Origin: Siphonodentalium dalli
Taxonomy: Eukaryota > Mollusca > Scaphopoda > Gadilida > Siphonodentaliidae
NCBI GenBank assembly: GCA_032622095.1
Contig: CP136063.1
Span: 276,015,426 to 276,079,425, forward strand
Reading direction: 5' to 3'
DNA length: 64,000 nt
Shown here piece by piece: positions 44,866 to 54,218 of this stretch. The translations under genes were made by a program, and so were the position numbers. Position 1 is the first letter of the stretch. Each line of letters begins with the position of its first letter. The notes beneath the pieces are model-generated. The model worked only from the letters and a program-made list of their open reading frames with translations, was not told where the DNA came from and searched no databases.

Positions 44866-45460
44866 TCTATTATATATTTTGGGAAATCTGTCTGTCTCGA
44901 AAACGGCCAAGCCGATTTCAATGAAACTTGGTATGTGGAGGTACTTTCGGCCGAGGAGTGGCATGGGCCTATTAATTTGCCCGTGGGACATGACCTTGAA
45001 ATCGGGTCATTTCAAGGTCGAACACCCTGAGTATCACAGGATTTCGATGAAAATTAGTGTCTAGGGATACTTTCGTATGGGGAGTGTCATAAGCCTATTC
45101 GTTTGCCCGTGCAACGTGACCTTGGCCTTGAAATCGGGTCAATTCAAGGTCAAATCGCCAATTTTTATGGGATTTCGACGAAATTTGATACGTAGGGTTA
45201 CTTTTGTCCATCGAGTCTTTTGGACAGGTCAAATCGTGACCCCGACCTGACCTTGACCTTCAAAATGATCAATTCGAGGTCAAATCGGGTAAAACCCGAT
45301 GGATTTCGACGGGTACTTTTGTCGGGGCAGTGTTTTGGACGGGTCAAATCGTGACCCCACCTGACCTTGACCTTTAAAATGGACAATTCAAGGTCAAATC
45401 GCGCAATTCGCCGAAAAGCAGAGGGGAAACAGCCCGGACGAAGTCGGGTCCACCAGCTAG
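44866..45460 (+). mobile_element. Helitron-like element, second of a tandem pair
   Basis: It begins TCTATTATATATTTTGGGAA immediately after the first element's end. It ends with hairpin AGCCCGGACGAAGTCGGG (45431-45448), then CACCAGCTAG, followed by T. The interior holds four ~110 bp units, each with TGACCTTGACCTT- or TTCAAGGTCAAATCG-type words. Same non-coding type as its neighbour, with a conserved 'TTCAATGAAACTTGGTATGT' early segment. No Rep/helicase. Confidence 0.8.
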
Positions 45461-46004
45461 TACCATATATAGGGTCATGAATCCATGGTGTACTAATGTA
45501 TTGTGCATCGGACTTGGTCTATGGTATCTTAACCGCGATGCTAGGCTGGTTATACCTGGCTACCGAGGCCGCAATGGAGAGATGCCGTGTTATAGAAATA
45601 CAATAGTATACTCTATGGCGATGGACCCAGCCCATTATACATGTATGATATCTATGACCATGACCATGACACTGTTACATGGTGCAAATACCCAAGTGCC
45701 CACAGATAGACCATGTACTAAATGGTGTATGCCAATATATAATGGCTTATATGAAGCGGTCTGGTTCATGGACTATACATATCCTACGTCCATAGTCTAT
45801 ATGGACATGGGTCCTGTGACTATATATGTGCCTGGGTCCTATTAACCTATTAAACTATTGTAGGCTAGGCCCATGGCTAACATATTGGTGGCTGACCCTA
45901 TGTTCTTCATATATAGTAGAGTGGGTCCGAGACTTACATTACACATCTAGCTGTGTGGGTCTATGGCTTATATAACTATTATGGTCATGCCTCATATTAA
46001 ATAT
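45461..46004. repeat. Degenerate GTCCATGG/CTATATA minisatellite, right part
   Basis: The pattern seen at 43186-44363 resumes after the Helitron pair ('GGGTCATGAATCCATGGTGT' onward). The pair was therefore inserted into this sequence. Confidence 0.6.
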
Positions 46005-46770
46005 AAGTAACAACTTTTCAACTCTCACTTTGAATTCCTGATATCTGAACTGCTGGAGCATAACGGATAATTGTACCCATATGAAAACTAAATTTGTAGC
46101 ACATTCTGGTTAGGCTCACACTAACAACATTTATAATTGTTTTCACCATAAAAACGTTAATACTACCATAATATCAGTCATATGTGCATTTTTGTATTTC
46201 GGGTATGACCCTGGCAACAGTCACCACTCATATAAGTAAGAATTATATGGTATTTTTTTCAGCCAGCTCAACACTAACAACAACTATTCTAATTCTTTTC
46301 AACATAAAAGTGCTATTAGGTATAGTTTAGTTTGTTAAAGCTACCATAATATCAGTCATATGTGCATTTTTAGATTGTGTGTGTGTCCCTAGCAACCGTC
46401 ACCCCCTTGTAAGTAAGAAATATGGTAATTTGTCAGTCAGGTCAAAACTGACAACAATTATTTTCACCATAAAAATGCTACACGACGTAGTTTAGTTTGT
46501 TAGAACACATATAATATTAGTCATATGTATTAATCCGATGCCGGGTAGTTGCCTAGCAACCGTTGCTAAGAAGAGCCTGTCGCGAATGTCGCCACATGTG
46601 TAAATGAGCAGTGGCGTATAAGGAACATATGTGCCAAGTTTCATGCTTTTATAAACCTTTTCACAGTTGGTGTGTTTTCTACAACAAGCACTTGGACTAT
46701 CGGAAGAGCAAAATGTGACGAGAGCCAGTTTAGGAGGTAGGGTTATGTTTTTACAAGTATTGACCACTTA
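46005..46770 (-). repeat. Right arm of the ~10.3 kb outer inverted repeat
   Basis: This is the reverse complement of the 36404-37245 arrangement. CTAGCAACCGT-type words lie at ~46212 (variant), 46389 and 46553. 'GTGCCAAGTTTCATGC' and 'GGAGGTAGGGTTATGTTT' near the outside correspond to the left arm's outer end. 46548-46565 reads GTTGCCTAGCAACCGTTGC. Confidence 0.78.
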
Positions 46771-47799
46771 TCATAGGTATAGTTGCTAATCCCATATATT
46801 ATATTGCAGGAGTGATGTCTGTGCAGTTTTTAAAACAAATTGCTTGCGCCTACATAATGAATAGCCCAAGAAATTTGACATTGAATAGGCAGTTTGTCTG
46901 AAAAAATTGTCATTTTTTTGGGTCATTATGTTATTTTATATCCATATTTGCAAAAATTCATTCAAATCCCCCCGTTGAATTTGTATCTCTGGTTCGAGAA
47001 TTGTGTATTGAACAATATTGAGCACATTTGGTATATGTTTCGGCTGAAATATTGTTATATCATCCCATTATTCCTATGATTGTGAAAAATATAAAAGTTT
47101 TTTTTTTTATGGAAAAAATTGGTTAACTCCGAAAGCTCAACTCCGATTTTAGGGGACTTTTCGTGACACATCTGCGATGTTATGGCCTAAATAATATAAA
47201 TAAATCAGCTTTTCCCTATTTATTTCCTTACTTTTCCCCGTTCACGCCTAATGTGCCTGGACTACCTTCTGAGATGCCATGCAGATGATGCAGTCCTGAA
47301 ACATCACAAAACCTCTGCCAATTTTGTAAAACAAAGTTATTTGGCTTACTGGGCAATTGTCAGTTGCAATAGAAAGTTGATCTTTTGAAGGACGTGGGGA
47401 GAAATAATATGAATTAGTTTGGTCCTGGATAACAAGTGAATCATTACCTTGAACAATCAAGGAAAACAAGCTAGTTCTCAGTTCGGAAGTACGTATATCT
47501 GAAAAGACATTTATGTAAAACGTCTAACGGTAGTATGACTGAATATTATAAAGCTTCAGAGAAACTATAAACTGCAGACTTTGTAGTAAATCATTAAAAT
47601 ATATATGTATAGTGTTGTGTTTTGAAGAAATGATAAGTGGGTTAAATGTCATGTGTGTGCAATTTAACATTATAACAGGGCTTATTATTTTGGGGTGCTG
47701 AATGAGGTAAATTTAAAATCCCTGATACCAATCACTCCTTGAATTTTAGTTTTAGTTGATGGATACCAGAGAGGTAACTTTTACACATCCTTTGTGCCA
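46771..47799. other. HSDL2 second-intron stretch, nothing recognised
   Basis: AT-rich, with an ~10 T run near 47098. Short open frames only. Confidence 0.4.
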
Positions 47800-48224
47800 A
47801 GCCTGAGTTTAGTGTGCCTGTTATTTGCAGAATGAGGTCCCCAGAGTGACGCTAGGATCACTAAATTGACCCTCTGGGATTCTCATTCTGCTTAGGCCTC
47901 ATCTTCTCTGGAAAGTTTCTTTATTATCAAATTCCTATAGAAACTTCTTCACATAGTTTCTATTTCTTTTTAAGTTAATTTCTCTATATTCCCAAATTGG
48001 CAGACGACACATTGCATTATCGAGGTTCCCAAATGGGTGTACATCACATTTTACCATTTGGGAACTTCAGTCTAAGTCTATATATCCCATAGCAGATGAG
48101 GCCATGCAGGAATGAGATCCCCAGAGGGTGAATTTGGTGATGCTAGACCACTGTGTGGGATAGCATAACTAAATTCACCCTCTGGGGACCTCATTCTGCA
48201 AATCACAGGCACACTAAACTCAGA
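47800..48224. mobile_element. Paired-hairpin element of the GGTCCCCAGAGGG family, copy 3
   Basis: The outer ends AAGCCTGAGTTTAGTGTGCC and the complement of GGCACACTAAACTCAGACTT are inverted. The left hairpin (47830-47890) has lost its turn region and the right hairpin (48108-48197) is complete. The central ~215 bp matches 50338-50518 in reverse ('GAGAAACTTTCCAGAGAAGA' type words). Confidence 0.87.
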
Positions 48225-48350
48225 CTTGCCTTGTGCTGACAAATGCAAAATTAATTCACGTCTGGCAAAATATAGCTTCATTTGGCAAATGTTTTGACAA
48301 GTAATTTGTTATTTCGAGAAGAAAGTAGAAAGAGTTCAGAAATTAGTAGC

Positions 48351-49524
48351 TTAACTCTTTCACCTCCGCTGCCTGCTATAGCGGGCACGACGTCATGTAA
48401 GTTATACCCCGCTGCCCACTATAGCGGGCAGAAGCGTTCGCCTGTTTATCCGTTTTTTAAACGAACTGTGTCACGGCTACATAATGTAGTAGCTCCCACA
48501 ATTCATACAGATCCCTCTGGGGATCCCTCTCTGTGTCCCTGCTGTGTGTCCCTGCCATAGAAAACTAAAATATTATATCTGAATTCCATTGGAAGCATGC
48601 CTCAATTTAAGCGGTCAGTCGGACACGGACATTTCCCGATACATATCGTCAAATGTCCGACCATTTTCATTTTTAGCCTGTAATTATGTCCGGCAGTATA
48701 TTTTTAAATTAAATTTCATATATTTTGCAAGAATGTTGTCTAAAGTGTTATAGTTGTGCGTATCATACACCTTTTACGCGGACAATTAGGCCTAATACCC
48801 CTGAAAACGAACGCAATATTGAAGCAGAAAGACTCATACTGGAATTCCCAAAGTTATAAATAGATAGCACAAAGGGAGTGAATTCAGTTTCGAATTGATT
48901 TCGTTTTGAGGAAGTTTGTGTTCTAAGTTCATCAATAAAAGGACTTCTAGTGTGTGAAGTTCATTTGATTTGATTGTGAGATATAATTAGATCGATTAGA
49001 GTGATTTTGGTCAATATAGTCAATTATTTATCAGTCACTGAATGTGATCACTGGGTGATTTATTTTTGCATTGCCTATTTTCATTTTTTGGATCGATTTT
49101 GGACTGAGATTGACATAAATTTCCCCTCCTCAAGCCAACATTTGCCTGATATTTTAAACAAGGTGAAATCACTTCTTCAAATTTTACCATAGGGTGATCA
49201 CCAGTGTGTGCACAAGAACAAAAATAGCCAGCATTGTATGAGTGCCATTCAGTAGAAAATTTATCAAAATCTAGTGTTTTTCAATGACGGGTGTTTCCCT
49301 AGCAACCGTTATCAAGGAAGTTCGGAACCCGAAGGTCATCTATGATCCTCATGCGAATATAAATTCACTGCTGATCACGGCAATATATGGTTTGCCATAC
49401 CCACAATCCCTCTAAACATTAGTATTTAGGCTTGGCGCTAAAGACAAAACAAATTCTAATTAAGTCCTGTAAATCCGGGGTCTGGGGCATTTTACCCTCA
49501 TATATTCGGTGGTGAAAGAGTTAA
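48351..49524. mobile_element. TTAA-type element, 'CTCTTTCACCTCCG' lineage (1.17 kb)
   Basis: TTAA lies at 48351-48354 and 49521-49524. Ends CTCTTTCACCTCCG and the complement of CGGTGGTGAAAGAG form ~14 bp inverted repeats. Just inside the left end two 'CTATAGCGGGC' dyads follow each other (48390-48400, 48420-48431). It contains CTAGCAACCG-type sequence near 49300 resembling the 36-46 kb arm units. No coding capacity recognised. Confidence 0.75.
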
Positions 49525-50044
49525 CCCTTCCATGCCTGGAACCAAGCCTTGAAATAGGGTGTCTGTCATTTGCAGAATGAGGTCCCCAGAGGGTGAATTT
49601 AGTTATGCTACCCCGCATAGCGGGCTAGCATCACCAAATTCACCCTCTGGGAACCTCATTCTGCTGAGGTGTAAGCAGAATGAGGTCCCCAGAGGGTGAA
49701 TTTGGTGATGCTAGCCCGCTATGTGGGGTAGCATCACTAAATTCACCCTCTGGGGACCTCATTCTGCAAATGACAGACACCCTATTTCAAGGCTTGACCT
49801 GGAGCTTTGTGAAATTTTGCGAAAACACTGTGCCAATGAATTCTCTTATATATGCATATCTCCCAGAGGGAGCCTCGCATAAAAGAGAATACACATTGGC
49901 TCAACAATATTTACTTTGACCTTGTGAGCCAATGCATTTTCTCCTATATGCGAGGCTATCTGGGAGATTTGCATATATAAGAGAATTCACTGGCAAATGA
50001 TCTATAATGCTGCACCAGCGCAGCTCCAGTCATGAAAGGGTTAA
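49521..50044. mobile_element. TTAA-type composite: 'CCCTTCCATGCCTGGA' ends enclosing both hairpin families
   Basis: TTAA lies at 49521-49524 (shared with the previous element) and 50041-50044. The left end is CCCTTCCATGCCTGGA and the right end CTCCAGTCATGAAAGGG. A short GGTCCCCAGAGGG paired-hairpin element (49545-49793) is nested in the left part. The diverged CCAATGCATT pair (49833-49900 and 49929-49995) occupies the remainder. Right subterminal 'GCTGCACCAGCGCAGCTCC' matches the other members of the lineage. Confidence 0.83.
49545..49793. mobile_element. Paired-hairpin element of the GGTCCCCAGAGGG family, copy 4 (compact, nested)
   Basis: Ends AAGCCTTGAAATAGGGTGTC and its complement. Two hairpins (49577-49662 and 49679-49765) are separated by only ~17 bp, so the ~200 bp spacer of other copies is absent. 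Its termini differ from other copies and match the local TTAA element, hinting at end replacement. Confidence 0.87.
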
Positions 50045-50107
50045 ACCACATACTAGTTTGTAGTAGTGGCATATGCAGGTCAGGGGAATTAACACCTCCA
50101 TCAAGAG

Positions 50108-50218
50108 GTACAGTGATGCCCCAAATAATCGACTCCTTAACAGCAGAATTATGGGTCATTTTTCAGGATTTAGTCGGAAATATGGCTTGTTGCCATTTAT
50201 TGGAAAGCTCTCACTGAG
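50108..50218 (+). repeat. Single arm of the 'AATCGACTCCTTAACCACAG' foldback, copy 3
   Basis: The left arm only, from 'CAGTGATGCCCCAAATAATC' to 'GGAAAGCTCTCACTGAG', which is the turn region of copy 2. A GGTCCCC paired-hairpin element begins at once, and the second arm is not found after it. Confidence 0.85.
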
Positions 50219-50602
50219 CAAGCCTGAGATTAGTGTGCCTGTCATTTGCAGAATGAGGTCCCCAGAGGGTGAATTTAGTGAGGCTATCCCACATAGCGGG
50301 CTAGTATCACCAAATTCACCCTCTGGAGACCTCATTCTGCATGGCCTCATCTGCTATGGGAGAATGACTCAGATTGAAGTTCCCAAAGGGTGAATATTGT
50401 GATATACACCCATTGGGAATTGTGTCGTCTGCCAATTTGGGGATATAGAGAAACTAAACTAAAAAAGAAATAGTTTCTATAGAAATTTGATAATAGAGAA
50501 ACTTTCCAGAGAAGATGAGGCCTATATGTGGGAAAGTATCACTAACTTCACCCTCTGGGGACCTCATTCTGCAAATGACAGACACACTATAATCAGGCTT
50601 GC
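50219..50602. mobile_element. Paired-hairpin element of the GGTCCCCAGAGGG family, copy 5
   Basis: CAAGCCTGAGATTAGTGTGC and the complement of CACACTATAATCAGGCTTG are the ends. The left hairpin (50250-50338) is complete; the right (50524-50572) has lost its proximal half. The middle contains AAGTTCCCAAAGGG and 'ATAGTTTCTATAGAAA', shared with copy 3. Confidence 0.87.
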
Positions 50603-50773
50603 ATATAAGGTATTCATTGGTGTTTGCGTTGCTTTGATCATAAAATCTTTTTGTTTGAAAGGTTAAATGATACCATGTAACATATCATATCGCAGTCATC
50701 TTAACGCGTTAGTGGAGCCACTTATATTTCAATTTAAATGCGGCACAATGTAACAGGTCAAAACATATTTTAC

Positions 50774-50974
50774 CTTTGACACACGCATACTGTTCCATAT
50801 CAGTGACACCACTACTTCGGAGAACCTCATCATCTATAGCGAAGTTGCCTGTATATGTCTTGCTATCTTTAGTTAGCATGATATATGCTGCATCAGACAT
50901 AATGTCGACGGACCTGCACTGGTTTTTTATTTCTTCGCCACCACCCATCATTTCCATGGCTGCTGTATATATCG
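50774..50974 (-). CDS. HSDL2: HSDL2, exon encoding the end of the SDR domain
   Basis: The acceptor TTTTTACAG precedes 50974 and the donor GTAAAA follows 50774. 201 bp, phase 1 both sides. The product reads (A)IYTAAMEMMGGGEEIKNQC, then RSVDIMSDAAYIMLTKDSK, TYTGNFAIDDEVLRSSGV and TDMEQYACVKG. This follows the HSDL2 pattern of the substrate-side SDR helices, an SDAAY helix and a FTGNF-type strand with the acidic 'IDDEVL' motif. Reading continues in frame into the exon at 31421. Confidence 0.95.
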
Positions 50975-51239
50975 CTGTAAAAAGATGGAAACAACCGACA
51001 TGAGATATATTATGAGGAAGATTTGGAGCCCCGCTACTCAGCGCATAGAGAGGTTTTGCAAGAACTTCAATTACATATTGTTCTCAATAATTTATATTGG
51101 TGAGAATCTAATATACTTTGTTTTTTTATACATTAATTATAACAAGCAGTCGCAGACCAAGGTATCCCCCACCGAATTGTGCAGTTGGGGAAGTGAATTC
51201 TCAATAATGTTTGCGTTCTCAGTATGTGCTAGACAAGAG

Positions 51240-51740
51240 GTGGGATTTTGTCAAAAGCCTGGCTTGCGAACTCATTTTAAGTACTGACATTTGTGGAAAT
51301 TAGCCACGTGACGTCGTCCAAAAATAGTAAACAAAATCCAATAACTCTGCTGAAAATATCCGGTCTGACCTGGTTTGCGAACTCGTTCTAGATACTGGTC
51401 ATGTGAACTCATATACCAAATATCTTTGAAATCCATTGAGATTTGTGGAAATGAGCCCTGTGACGTCGTCTATTTGCTATTTGGTAAATTCGACAAAAAT
51501 AATAAACAAAGTCCAATAACTCCGGAAAAACAATCCGGCCGGACCTGCCTTGCGAACTCATTCTAAGTTATGGTCAGATGAACTCATATACCAAAACTCT
51601 TTGAAATCCGTTGACATTTGTTCAAGATATGACTCTTACAAATTCGGGACGGACGGATGGATGGACAGACGGACGGACAGACGGACGGAACCTATTCCTA
51701 TATCCCCCGCAAATTTTCAATTTGGCGGGGAATAATTATT
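51240..51740 (+). mobile_element. Interspersed repeat with ~170 bp internal units and a GGAC-rich 3' end
   Basis: Three related units begin near 51258, 51364 and 51548 ('TTGCGAACTC.TTCTA', 'GAACTCATATACCAAA', 'TTGAAATCC.TTGA'). The 3' end is a GGACGGACGGATGGATGGAC run, then 'CCCCCGCAAATTTTCAATTT' and GGCGGGGAATAATTA. CCCCGC and GCGGGG flank an AAATT dyad, so the end can fold. I associate this end type with molluscan and related genomes. No coding capacity. Confidence 0.6.
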
Positions 51741-52043
51741 CATTTGTCCTATAAAATGTAATTACATTTTAAATCATTAATCATTGTGCATAGGCATTTG
51801 AATGATATTATTTTAAATAAAATATTTTGCTAATACATTTACATGGAAACTCATTGAACTTCCATGATTTTCCCACAGATGAACACCATAACCATGGAGC
51901 ATGTTTGAGGACCATCCAAAAATGTCAACAAAAAAATTTCATACCGTGGTATCTATAAAATTTTAAATCAAAGAAGTTTGGTTCACACATGCCTACCAGC
52001 AGTTGACTTTCCTAACTCTAAAATATTGAAATTACGAAAAATA

Positions 52044-52262
52044 TTAACACTCTCATGATGGGAGCTGCACTGGTGCAGCATTAAACATCCTGTGCCAGTA
52101 CATTCTCTTATATATGCGTGTCTCCCATAGGGAGATATGCATATATATATAAGAGAATTCACTGGCTTACAAGGTCAAGGTAAATATTGTTAGGCCAATG
52201 TATTCCTTTATATATGCGAGACTCCCTATGTGAGACTCGCCTATATAAGAGAATGCATTGAA
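52044..52262. mobile_element. TTAA-type element, 'CCCTTTCATGACGGGAGCTG' lineage, truncated
   Basis: The left TTAA and 'CACTCTCATGATGGGAGCTG' are present, with two diverged CCAATGCATT hairpins (52091-52160 and 52195-52261). The right end is missing; unrelated sequence starts after 'GAATGCATTG'. Confidence 0.75.
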
Positions 52263-52858
52263 TGCTGGTATGCACGTGAGGACAAACTCCATCATGATAA
52301 TGGTTGGGGCTGGACGACATTTTTCTTGCTAAAATGTTTGGCAAATGAATCATTTTTGCCAAATTCCAAAAGGACTTGCCAAATTCAAATAAATGCTTTT
52401 GACAATGTAGTATTATTTAATAATACTAGGTTGTCGAAAGCATATATTTTTTGAGTACTTTTTTATTTTGGCCCAATATATATCAAAGTAGCAATGTTAC
52501 AAATGACAAGTATCTCTGTTTACAATACCATTTACTGTGAAATTTCCATTCATTGTTGTTTATATTCTTCATTAATTGAAGTGATAGACTGATTGTAGCC
52601 TCATGTCGGAATAAAAATATATAAGGCCAAACAAAAATAGAATCCTGTTTCTCAAAGATCGCCGCCCCCTTAAAATATGGCCCGCCCGGTGCTTTTTTTC
52701 CCCATCCCAAAATAAAAAGGTAAATAACACCCGCCGCTTGATATAATATCGCAAACAGGCGTCGCAAACCCGGCGATGTCGTTCTGCTCCTTTGTTCAAA
52801 GAGAGAGAACTCTACTTCCGATTCTTCCGGTACATTTGTTTGCACCGGTAAACTATTT
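52263..52858. other. HSDL2 first-intron stretch
   Basis: Nothing recognised. 52483-52881 is open on the minus strand (132 codons) but only from a TTG, with no features. 52640-52880 is GC-richer and precedes the plus-strand frame at 52859. Confidence 0.4.
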
Positions 52859-53240
52859 ATGCACCGCTTCTCGTCAGCCAAAATGGCGGCGCTTATAAAT
52901 ATCTCGGCGTTTTCGGGTTACACAAATGTTATTCCATGGAAAATTATACAAGTATACAACACAGATACCGTTCGTAAACTGTGTGAAGATTTTATACACA
53001 ATAGTGATACAAACGAGTTCAGTATTGACAGTAAACTTCACGGTGTCTGTTGGGAAAACAAAACCCAAGGGAAATGACCATTCTGATTTCGATCTGGTGT
53101 CGCAGGAACTGGTCGGATATCAGGTGGCTGATATCTTTAGACGGTACTTCAAGATAAATATTAGACCTGCACCTAAATTGCTGGATGATGCTTCGGATTT
53201 ATGTGAAAACTACAGGTTGTTGATTAATGTTCAAAATTAA
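52859..53240 (+). pseudogene. Possible small gene nested antisense in an HSDL2 intron, with a reading-frame shift
   Basis: The context AAAATGGCGGCG at 52879 resembles a start with a YY1-like element. The frame from 52859 (inner Met 52883) gives MAALINISAFSGYTNVIPWK and KLCEDFIHNSDTNEF before a stop at 53075. A second, overlapping frame (52926-53240) gives KPKGNDHSDFDLVSQELVG, YQVADIFRRYFKINIRPAP and a terminal LCENYRLLINVQN. Both look protein-like, so one frameshift near 53040-53075, or an unrecognised splice, may separate two halves of one protein. I recognise no family. It lies between HSDL2 exons on the opposite strand. Confidence 0.35.
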
Positions 53241-53342
53241 AGTTTTTAATAAAACAATGGTATTGTAAAATAATTTTATATTATTTATTTCCAATAAATT
53301 TGGGGCAATGTAATGTAATAAAAAACCTGCCTGCCGGTAAAA

Positions 53343-53812
53343 TTTTGTCATAAAAAGTAGATATAAAAACGTGCCTGCTGGCAAATTTTAGTCATAAAAA
53401 CATTATATACAAACCTGCCTGCCTGCTGGGTTTGAAAAAAAAATCCTTTGAGAAACAGGAAATTAACTTTGTGTGGCCTAACTAACAATGTATACAAAAA
53501 GGATCTTTCCTAGCACTTTCTTATTAGACATTACAGGCGAGTAGGAATATTTAATATAACTGTATACCGCGATGTTATTTTGTCATAAAAAGTAGATATA
53601 AAAACGTGCCTGCTGGGAAATTTTAGTCATAAAAACATTATATACAAACCTGCCTGCCTGCTGGGTTTGAAAAAAAAATCCTTTGAGAAACAGGAAATTA
53701 ACTTTGTGTGGCCTAACTAACAATGTATACAAAAAGGATCTTTCCTAGCACTTTCTTATTAGACATTACAGGCGAGTAGGAATATTTAATATAACTGTAT
53801 ACCGCGATGTTA
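53343..53812 (+). repeat. 235 bp tandem duplication
   Basis: 53343-53577 is repeated at 53578-53812 with almost no change ('TTTTGTCATAAAAAGTAGAT' onward, including 'CTGCCTGCCTGCTGGGTTTG'). Near identity points to a recent event or an assembly duplication. It lies ~110 bp from the HSDL2 exon at 53924. Confidence 0.96.
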
Positions 53813-53923
53813 TTTCGAAAAAAAATTACGTTTTTTTCAAACAGCATATCCTGCCACCATTAATGTATTTACTTGCTGACAATACATTGACTATAGTCCA
53901 CTACAGTGGACTTTGTTACCTAC

Positions 53924-54025
53924 CTGTTCTAGGCCACAATGCATTCACCGCAACCCCATCATCCTTAAACTCTTCAGCCATCCCAAGAGTACACATCGAC
54001 ATACCATATTTGGCCATTGTGTAGG
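53924..54025 (-). CDS. HSDL2: HSDL2, exon with the SDR catalytic YxxxK
   Basis: The acceptor CTTTATTCACAG precedes 54025 and the donor GTAGGT follows 53924. 102 bp, phase 1 both sides. It encodes (A)YTMAKYGMSMCTLGMAEEF and KDDGVAVNALWPRT. Y-T-M-A-K is the catalytic Tyr-x-x-x-Lys of short-chain dehydrogenases. The continuation AKYGMSM..LGMAEEF and NALWP-[KR]-T is the HSDL2 signature. The preceding exon must end in phase 1 and lies beyond 54026; it was not found in the window. Confidence 0.95.
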
Positions 54026-54218
54026 CTGTGAATAAAGAAGAATAGAGAATATGTGGATCTTTATAAACATTCATATTAAGTCCAAACAAAAATGAAGAAA
54101 CTGCAGTATGTGGGTATCCCCAAGCTGGGCTATTGCTGTACTAAATAAGAACCAAATATATTAATTCACAAACAAATAATAATTCGAAATGTTAGTCTAG
54201 ATGGAAAATACACACATT

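Larger units (their letters stand above)
25779..54025 (-). other. HSDL2: HSDL2 gene, 3' part (four coding exons, three introns)
   Basis: Four exons read on the minus strand join in one frame: 54025-53924, 50974-50774, 31421-31245 and 26020-25779. All junctions are phase 1 and all introns have GT donors and AG acceptors. Introns are ~2.9, ~19.4 and ~5.2 kb. Together they encode ~240 residues corresponding to the C-terminal half of hydroxysteroid dehydrogenase-like protein 2 (about 420 residues in vertebrates). The upstream exons for the NAD(P)-binding Rossmann part were not found between 54026 and 64000, so they probably lie beyond the right edge. HSDL2 proteins are SDR-family oxidoreductases fused to an SCP2 lipid-binding domain, reported in peroxisomes and mitochondria. 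Confidence 0.92.

Noticed and set aside
52483-52881. 132-codon minus-strand frame as a divergent partner gene
   Set aside because: It opens only at TTG, has no recognised domain and overlaps the proposed plus-strand start.
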